From an uncultured Alphaproteobacteria bacterium (GTDB taxonomy: Bacteria > Pseudomonadota > Alphaproteobacteria > RUG11792), in assembly GCA_958448685.1 (NCBI GenBank), contig CAUDEV010000006.1:1-27818 (forward strand): a stretch of 27,818 nucleotides of DNA. The letters are read 5' to 3'. Position 1 is the first letter of the stretch; every line of letters starts with the position of its first letter. This document shows positions 23,137 through 27,818 of this stretch, piece after piece. A program made the translations under genes and the position numbers. The notes under the pieces are model-generated. The model did not search any database and was not told where the DNA came from. It was given only the letters and a program-made list of their open reading frames with translations.

Positions 23137-24272
23137 TTATGGTGTTTTAATAATACTCAATGCTTCACAAAACACTATAATTATCCCCGTGATAAAACAT
23201 ATATGATGAATAAATCTAGACTCTTTTGACTTCAACATAAGAAAGTATGGTATAAATATCACAAAAATTGTCGTAATCATACCTCCAAAAGATAATATAT
23301 TAATAAATGCGTCTGGAACGAAAATCGCAAACAAAACAGGAGTGAAACATATAAATAAATCAGACAGATTTTTTGATTTTCGTAGCATTTCTTTCATAGG
23401 TTTTTTAAGTCCTAGACCTATCCCTAATGCGGAAGTTATTATTGCAAATAGAGTTAAAACTTTTAGAATGATCTCCATATAAAAACTTCCGGATGACTTA
23501 CACAAAAAATTGATTAATTCACCAACACTTATCCATGGTTTTGTAATTTTTGGAAAAAGATGAAGTTTGTAAATCTGATATTTTGAAACACACATGAAAT
23601 CCAGACTATGTAAATTATAGCAGGTATCATTATTCCAACAATAAAAGCCAACTTTATCTTTTTTCGATCATTCTCTAAATAATCACAAACATAGTGACAT
23701 ATATTTTGAACACCGAATGATGTGAAAATTATGGGAATAAAATTTGGAATTTCCGCAGGTTTTGTTAAAGATATTAAATCGAAAAATGAATTAAAAACTT
23801 TTATTTTAAATATTGAAATTATAATAAAACCCAACAAAATCAATACTAAAATGGAATTCAATTTCGAAAATGATTTTACATTTAAACTTAAAATTCCCAA
23901 AAGTAATATTCCCGATATAATTACGATTAAGTTATAATTAAAATTAAAAAAGGAACATAGTGAACTTGCTACTCCCGAAAAATAAACAGTAAGCAAGGAA
24001 AAAGATAAGACATAAAAACTTAAAGAAGTTATAGTAAATGCGGTACTTCCTGAAAGGAGCCTACTCAATTCCATAACAGAATAAGATGTATTTCGTTTGA
24101 TATTTAAATCAATAATTATCAAAGAAGTTTGATAAGCCAAGAAAGCCATGAAAAATATCACAATTGAAGAAATAATAGATCCGATATTTATGGCAACAAG
24201 TGGAAGAGCAATCAGTCCAGCTCCTATAACTGTTCCCGAAATCAGGAATATAGAGTTTAGTAGTTTTTTCAT
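23137..24272 (-). pseudogene. Aromatic amino acid permease (TyrP/Mtr, HAAAP family), frameshifted
   Basis: Two overlapping minus-strand frames together make one permease of about 378 residues, the length of TyrP/Mtr. The first (from ATG 24272) has the family start LISGTVIGAGLIALPLVAINIG and the helix 6 region FTSFGVQNICHYVCDYLEND with KKIKLAFIVGIMIPAIIYIVW. The second carries the rest: ISVGELINFLCKSSG, ITSALGIGLGLKKPM and the last helices. The frame changes somewhere in 23529-23595, where both frames are open. One added base restores the protein; the T4 at 23581-23584 or T5 near 23547 are candidates. If intact it would import tryptophan or tyrosine with protons. Broken as written, unless rescued or a sequence error. 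Confidence 0.8.
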
Positions 24273-24335
24273 ATAAAAATCCTAAATATAATAACTGAAT
24301 AAAAAAAATTGTTTGAAAAAATAAAAGATTAAGAA

Positions 24336-24348
24336 GGCGCTTAGCGCC
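24336..24348 (-). terminator. Possible terminator hairpin downstream of accA
   Basis: GGCGC-TTA-GCGCC, followed on the minus strand by TTCTTAATCTTTTATTTTTT, lies about 100 bases past the accA stop. The stem is short but GC-rich, and the T-rich tail supports rho-independent termination. Confidence 0.5.
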
Positions 24349-24375
24349 ACCAGATATTGAAAAAACTATTTGATA

Positions 24376-24412
24376 CCGAATAATTTAATTTTATGAACAT
24401 GTAATTATCCGG
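24376..24412 (-). terminator. Second hairpin downstream of accA
   Basis: Arms CCGAATAATT and AATTATCCGG pair at nine of ten positions around a 17-base loop. On the minus strand they are followed by TATCAAATAGTTTTTT. It could be an upstream terminator or an RNA-end stabiliser; the T run starts some bases after the stem. Confidence 0.35.
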
Positions 24413-24450
24413 CAATAAAAACTCTTCCAATTTAGAATAACATTGTTTAA

Positions 24451-25413
24451 TTAATTCGTCAACAGAAATTGAGATCCCATGTTCATGAATTTCTTTCGCC
24501 TTATTTCCTTGCGGTCTTGAGGAGATAAGGTTTCCGATTTTTTCAGATAAGTCATAATTTCTTTTTTGAGATTTTGTATTGCTTCTTTTTTATTCCTATG
24601 AGCACCACCTATCGGCTCTTTTACTATAGAATCAATAATACCCAGTGAAAGCAAGTCTGAGGCTGTCAATTTCTGAGTTTCTGCTGCTAAGTTTGCCTTG
24701 GTGTCATCTTTCCATAATATAGAAGCACATCCTTCAGGAGAAATAACGGAATAAATCGAATGTTCAAGCATCAAAATATAATCTGCAGTTGCAATAGCAA
24801 TTGCTCCTCCAGATCCACCCTCCCCTATTATAGAACTTATAAATGGCACTTCAATTTGAAAACTTTTTTCCATGCATTTTGCAATAGCTTCTGCAACTCC
24901 TCGTTCTTCAGATTCCATCCCAGGAAAAGCGCCAGAAGTATCTACAAATGAAAACACAGGAAGTGAAAATCTATCAGCAATATCCATTAATCTATATGCT
25001 TTTCGATAACCTTCCGGTTTTGGCATACCAAAATTGTGTTTTAAACGAGATTCCGTATCCCAGCCTTTTTCTTCGCCTATCACAACACATTTTATACCGT
25101 CTAATTCTGCAAAGCCACCTATAATTGCTTGATCTTCAGCGAAAAGTCTATCTCCTGATAATTCAACAAAATTCGAAAAAATTTCATTTATATAATCAGT
25201 AAATTTTGGACGATTTGGATGTCTGGCTACTTGAACTTTCTGCCAAGGAGTGAGTTTTTGATAAATTTGGGAAAGCATTTTATCAACTTTCGTTTGCATT
25301 TTTGTGATCTCTGATGCAACATCAAGATCTCCAACTTTTGATGCATCTCGAAGAGCTGATATCTTCTTTTCTATATCAATAACTTGACTCTCAAAATCCA
25401 GGACCGTACTCAT
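24451..25413 (-). CDS. accA: Acetyl-CoA carboxylase carboxyltransferase subunit alpha
   Basis: A 320-residue protein from MSTVLDFESQVIDIEKKIS. The in-frame ATG at 25488 lies inside the tRNA gene and is rejected. AccA and AccD together move the carboxyl group from carboxybiotin-BCCP to acetyl-CoA, giving malonyl-CoA for fatty acid synthesis. Family marks are the N-terminal coiled helices, LTPWQKVQVARHPNRPKFTD, FVDTSGAFPGMESEERG, the oxyanion region GEGGSGGAIAIATADYILML, and YSVISPEGCASILWKD. accD is not in the window. The gene starts only 15 bases after the 3' end of tRNA-Cys, so the two share a transcript and RNase processing of the tRNA would leave a very short leader. Confidence 0.97.
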   Translation of the reverse strand: MSTVLDFESQVIDIEKKISALRDASKVGDLDVASEITKMQTKVDKMLSQIYQKLTPWQKVQVARHPNRPKFTDYINEIFSNFVELSGDRLFAEDQAIIGGFAELDGIKCVVIGEEKGWDTESRLKHNFGMPKPEGYRKAYRLMDIADRFSLPVFSFVDTSGAFPGMESEERGVAEAIAKCMEKSFQIEVPFISSIIGEGGSGGAIAIATADYILMLEHSIYSVISPEGCASILWKDDTKANLAAETQKLTASDLLSLGIIDSIVKEPIGGAHRNKKEAIQNLKKEIMTYLKKSETLSPQDRKEIRRKKFMNMGSQFLLTN

Positions 25414-25428
25414 AAAGTATCTCAAATT

Positions 25429-25502
25429 TGGAGGCCGAGACCGGAATCGAACCGATATACAAGGATTTGCAGTCCTCTGCATAGCCATTCTGCCACTCGG
25501 CC
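25429..25502 (-). tRNA. trnC: tRNA-Cys (anticodon GCA)
   Basis: Read on the minus strand, acceptor arms GGCCGAG/CTCGGCC close a 74-base cloverleaf with an encoded CCA end. The anticodon stem-loop is GGACTGCAAATCC with anticodon GCA, and the T arm carries GGTTCGATTCC. The base before CCA is T, the discriminator expected for tRNA-Cys. accA follows directly. Confidence 0.96.
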
Positions 25503-25641
25503 AAATTTATATATTAAGATTACTAGTTTTATTAACTTTTTTCAAGATGTTTTGTTATAAATGTATTAATTCATAAGATACGAGGCAAAAAGACAATTTA
25601 AAGAATATAATATGTATAATCTATTATTCGGAATTTTAAAC

Positions 25642-25670
25642 TTCTGAGAGAGATTTATTCTCTCCCAGAA
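25642..25670 (-). terminator. Hairpin after the surface-protein gene
   Basis: TTCTGAGAGAGA and TCTCTCCCAGAA pair at 11 of 12 positions around a 5-base loop, 9 bases beyond the stop at 25679. On the minus strand it is followed by GTTTAAAATT, a poor T tract, so it is a likely but not classical terminator. Confidence 0.6.
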
Positions 25671-25678
25671 TGAAGCAA

Positions 25679-27274
25679 TTATGAATTGTTCCCAAGAACT
25701 ATACTCGTTCCCGGAGCTATAGTAAGACTACCACTATTTAATTGTAAGCTCTTTATAGTAGTAGGAGCTTCTCTTTCATTATCTATTGCATTTTCTCCAG
25801 AAGCTATTACTAACTCAGTTGAAGAAAAATCTTCTGCAAGTTTTTGTGGAAGAGTGAGATCGCCATTTGCCGTAACTTGCGCAACGTTCCCATCAACACC
25901 AAATGTTCCTGAATAGTATGAATTAGTCCCAGAAAATGTTAAATTTGTCACAACTAACGAGCTATTATCATCCACATTATAAGCTCCTAAAATTAAATCT
26001 TTATTTCCCTCAAAACTGATTTTTATTTCCGGAGACTGATCGGCTTCTGTAGCGACGCTAAGAGCAGAGGTATCGCTTACCTTTTTAACATCTTTAATAG
26101 CTGACGTTCCATAATTTGGATCAGTAGTTCCTGTCTCAACTACTACATCAGCTGTTGATAGTTTATTCGTAGTAGCATTAAGGGTACTATCTGCCAATAC
26201 TTCTGGAAAAGTTTTTCTCCCATCCGAAGCTTTCGTATCTGGATCAGCATAAAGGTATAATCCTGAAATTGCAGTCCCATTGTCATTATAACCAGCTAAG
26301 TCAGTATTTAAACTGATACTGTCACCATTTTTAAATTCAGCTTTAAATTGTTCTTCTGGAGCATCAGTAGTTCCAGCAGTATCTTCTGGTTTTATATACG
26401 AAGATTTTATCACAGTCGTGAGTTTAGTTGCAGCACTTACATCATATTCATAGACTCCAACTATCGGTTTTTCTGCTGAACTTACGGATAAATTTGTAAA
26501 TTTCGTAGTGCCATGTTTCAACTTAATGGTTCCTCCTTGAATTGGGCCTCCTAAAAATGTCCCTGTAGCCGTCGAAGTTATCGCAGATACGTCCAAGACT
26601 CCTTCAGTTGGAAAACAGGCCGCAAACAAAGTGGTATCTGTTGATGTAACGGTACTAGATTGTTTGAACGTTCCAGTTTCGGTTTTAGATGTGGCTATGT
26701 CATCTAGATTGATATCACTATCACTTGAATTCAAGAACTTAATACCAAAGTTACATCCGCTTAAAGATTTACTTGATTCATAACTATTTAATTCTATTAA
26801 TAATGTATTCAGAGCGTCCTTTTGCAAGTTTTGAGTGATGGTGAAATAACCCTCAGTTACGCTTTGCGTTCTGTTATCTGACCATCTTCCTGTATCATTA
26901 TGAGGTATTTTAGTGCCGCTTTCAGAACAGAACTCCCAGTAATCTTTCTTAAATATCGAGCTTAAGTCTGCTAAATAAATATTACCATTTTTAATATTCT
27001 CTATTTTTATCTTAAAACTCCCCACAATAACTTCTTCAAAGCGTCGATCAGCTATAATCAAGCTCCCATTTTCATTATAAGTCATAATCTTGTTGTTTTG
27101 TAAAGAGCCGCCTTGAACATTCAATTCTCCTGCAACAGAAGTTGGATTATTTGCCACAGCCTCTCCTTGTACATCTAATTTTGTTCCTTCAGCAATCGTG
27201 TTGCTTATTTCCGCAGCAAATCCGGAAGTAGTGAAAATAGCTGAAATTAACGTTGTTTGTAATAATTTATTCAT
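25679..27274 (-). CDS. Large secreted beta-rich surface protein, autotransporter-passenger-like
   Basis: A 531-residue protein started at MNKLLQTTL (ATG 27274) because GGAGG lies seven bases upstream; the ATG at 27286 precedes that site. A signal peptide (MNKLLQTTLISAIFTTSGFAA) is followed by Ser/Thr/Gly/Asn-rich sequence with many short beta-like units (GELNVQGGSLQNNKI, GGPIQGGTIKLKHGTTKFTN, LKSLQLNSG-like ends such as SLQLNSGSLTIAPGTSIVL). This resembles passenger domains of autotransporter adhesins of host-associated alphaproteobacteria. There is no C-terminal beta-barrel, and the protein ends IVLGNNS just before a hairpin and the tRNA gene, so it is either truncated or released or anchored in another way. 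Codon use and base composition look richer in G+C than neighbours. No enzyme domain is recognised. Confidence 0.7.
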   Translation of the reverse strand: MNKLLQTTLISAIFTTSGFAAEISNTIAEGTKLDVQGEAVANNPTSVAGELNVQGGSLQNNKIMTYNENGSLIIADRRFEEVIVGSFKIKIENIKNGNIYLADLSSIFKKDYWEFCSESGTKIPHNDTGRWSDNRTQSVTEGYFTITQNLQKDALNTLLIELNSYESSKSLSGCNFGIKFLNSSDSDINLDDIATSKTETGTFKQSSTVTSTDTTLFAACFPTEGVLDVSAITSTATGTFLGGPIQGGTIKLKHGTTKFTNLSVSSAEKPIVGVYEYDVSAATKLTTVIKSSYIKPEDTAGTTDAPEEQFKAEFKNGDSISLNTDLAGYNDNGTAISGLYLYADPDTKASDGRKTFPEVLADSTLNATTNKLSTADVVVETGTTDPNYGTSAIKDVKKVSDTSALSVATEADQSPEIKISFEGNKDLILGAYNVDDNSSLVVTNLTFSGTNSYYSGTFGVDGNVAQVTANGDLTLPQKLAEDFSSTELVIASGENAIDNEREAPTTIKSLQLNSGSLTIAPGTSIVLGNNS

Positions 27275-27373
27275 AGTTACCTCCATAAAAATTATATTTA
27301 TGTTATAGGAAAGCGTTTTTAAAACTTTTCTTCCCTAAATTCCATTTTAAAAAAAAAGGTAAATTTTCCGTTA

Positions 27374-27379
27374 ATTATA
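27374..27379 (-). promoter_or_regulatory. -10 box (TATAAT) upstream of the surface-protein gene
   Basis: On the minus strand AAGTATAATTAACGG lies about 100 bases before the start and about 57 bases inside the left end of repeat copy C. No good -35 is seen; the assignment rests on the consensus hexamer. Confidence 0.4.
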
Positions 27380-27435
27380 CTTAAAAATATTTTGAAGATA
27401 TTTAAACGAGTATCTAGAAGCCCCTCAAAAATTCA

Positions 27436-27745
27436 CTAAAATTTTATGGGACTATTTAGAATTTGACATAAGAGGATCATTATGTTTATCCTGAAATTAA
27501 GAACGCCAAATGACGTTCACAAACTTAATTATATTATTTTTTTCGAAAGGAACGAAGAGATAGAAATTGATTTACGAAATTTAGTCAAGTCCGAAGAACG
27601 AGTGAAACGAAGTGTGACTTGACGAAATAAGAGTAAATCAATAAAATCGTTCCCGCCTTTCGAAAATAAATATATATTATGAAGAATTACATGGAGGGCG
27701 CGCGACGTGTGGTATCCTTGATATTTTACCACACGCCGCGCGCCC
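27436..27745 (+). repeat. MITE-like repeat element, copy C (right end missing)
   Basis: It begins with the same 34-base terminal sequence as copy B (27436-27469: CTAAAATTTTATGGGACTAT...) and follows it closely through the small hairpin (27495-27530), the long stem-loop (27544-27662) and the GC-rich hairpin (27696-27745). After 27745 similarity stops and no right terminal repeat appears before the window ends, so the copy is truncated or rearranged. It lies about 160 bases upstream of the surface-protein gene. Confidence 0.85.
27696..27745. repeat. GC-rich hairpin of copy C
   Basis: Arms of 19 bases (27696-27714, 27727-27745) pair except for one position, where the right arm reads CGCC instead of CGTC. 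The loop is TCCTTGATATTT as in copy B. Confidence 0.85.
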
Positions 27746-27779
27746 AAAAGAAAATCCAAAACTGGCGTCCTCTATAATA

Positions 27780-27799
27780 AACTTTTCGCAAGAAAAGTT
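27780..27799. terminator. Perfect hairpin with GCAA tetraloop at the window end
   Basis: AACTTTTC-GCAA-GAAAAGTT is an 8-bp perfect stem with a stable GNRA loop. TTTTT occurs ten bases later on the plus strand. It may terminate something outside the window; no gene inside the window clearly uses it. Confidence 0.35.
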
Positions 27800-27818
27800 A
27801 TCTCTCGACTTTTTAAAC

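Noticed and set aside
23041..23229. Plus-strand frame of 61 codons after the antiporter gene
   Set aside because: It overlaps the permease end on the other strand, has no ribosome-binding site, and has low-complexity composition.
25413..25488. Upstream ATG of accA at 25488
   Set aside because: It falls inside the tRNA-Cys gene, and the added residues are a translation of the tRNA.
27529..27759. Open frame of 76 codons on the minus strand inside repeat copy C
   Set aside because: It covers the stem-loops, has no ribosome-binding site, and the paired-arm pattern explains the sequence better than coding.
1..27818. CRISPR array or prophage
   Set aside because: No short regularly spaced direct repeats, cas-like genes, integrase or phage structural genes are visible.

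Overview
The window is AT-rich (roughly 30% G+C by eye) bacterial chromosome. Its gene families point to an alphaproteobacterium: dnaG directly followed by rpoD, a divergent ftsQ, the FLGLLGTFWG-type MotA/TolQ/ExbB protein, and an MSHA/PilQ-like secretin. Broken secreted-protein genes, a leucine-rich-repeat protein and degenerate mobile DNA suggest a host-associated lineage such as Holosporales or Rickettsiales; this assignment is inference.

Layout. 1-836: end of a repeat element (copy A) and a frameshifted secreted LRR protein gene. 1044-3990 (+): a MotA/TolQ/ExbB-like protein, prfA and ftsQ. 4386-10930 (-): dapE, a periplasmic solute-binding protein, a Cache-HAMP class III cyclase, a dicarboxylate/amino-acid symporter and a DUF1015 protein. 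The last four are tightly coupled (ATGA overlap, 8-bp gap, 11-bp overlap). 11327-13092 (+): ndk, pgsA and an 8-oxoguanine glycosylase. 13093-14212: mobile-element debris and a second frameshifted secreted-protein gene. 14330-14719: the only complete repeat element (copy B). 14757-18074: comF, an MshL-like secretin and a CapD/WbpM-type protein without its catalytic domain. 18089-21680 (-): rpoD and dnaG. 21770-23026: a CPA2 antiporter. 23137-24272 (-): a frameshifted aromatic-amino-acid permease. 24451-25502 (-): accA behind tRNA-Cys. 25679-27274 (-): a large secreted beta-rich surface protein. 27436-27745: repeat copy C, lacking its right end.

Most interesting observations. (1) A 390-bp MITE-like element has 34-bp terminal inverted repeats and three internal stem-loops. 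One is a very GC-rich 19-bp stem whose loop is inverted between copies and whose arms carry a compensatory base-pair change. Each of the three copies lies about 100-160 bp upstream of a secreted-protein gene. (2) Two of those genes share an almost identical promoter, ribosome-binding site and signal-peptide block with unrelated mature parts. (3) Five apparent one-base losses, best placed in A runs, break three genes. (4) A solute-binding protein without ABC partners is translationally coupled to a receptor-type cyclase and a symporter lacking canonical Na+-site residues, which looks like a nutrient-sensing and uptake module.
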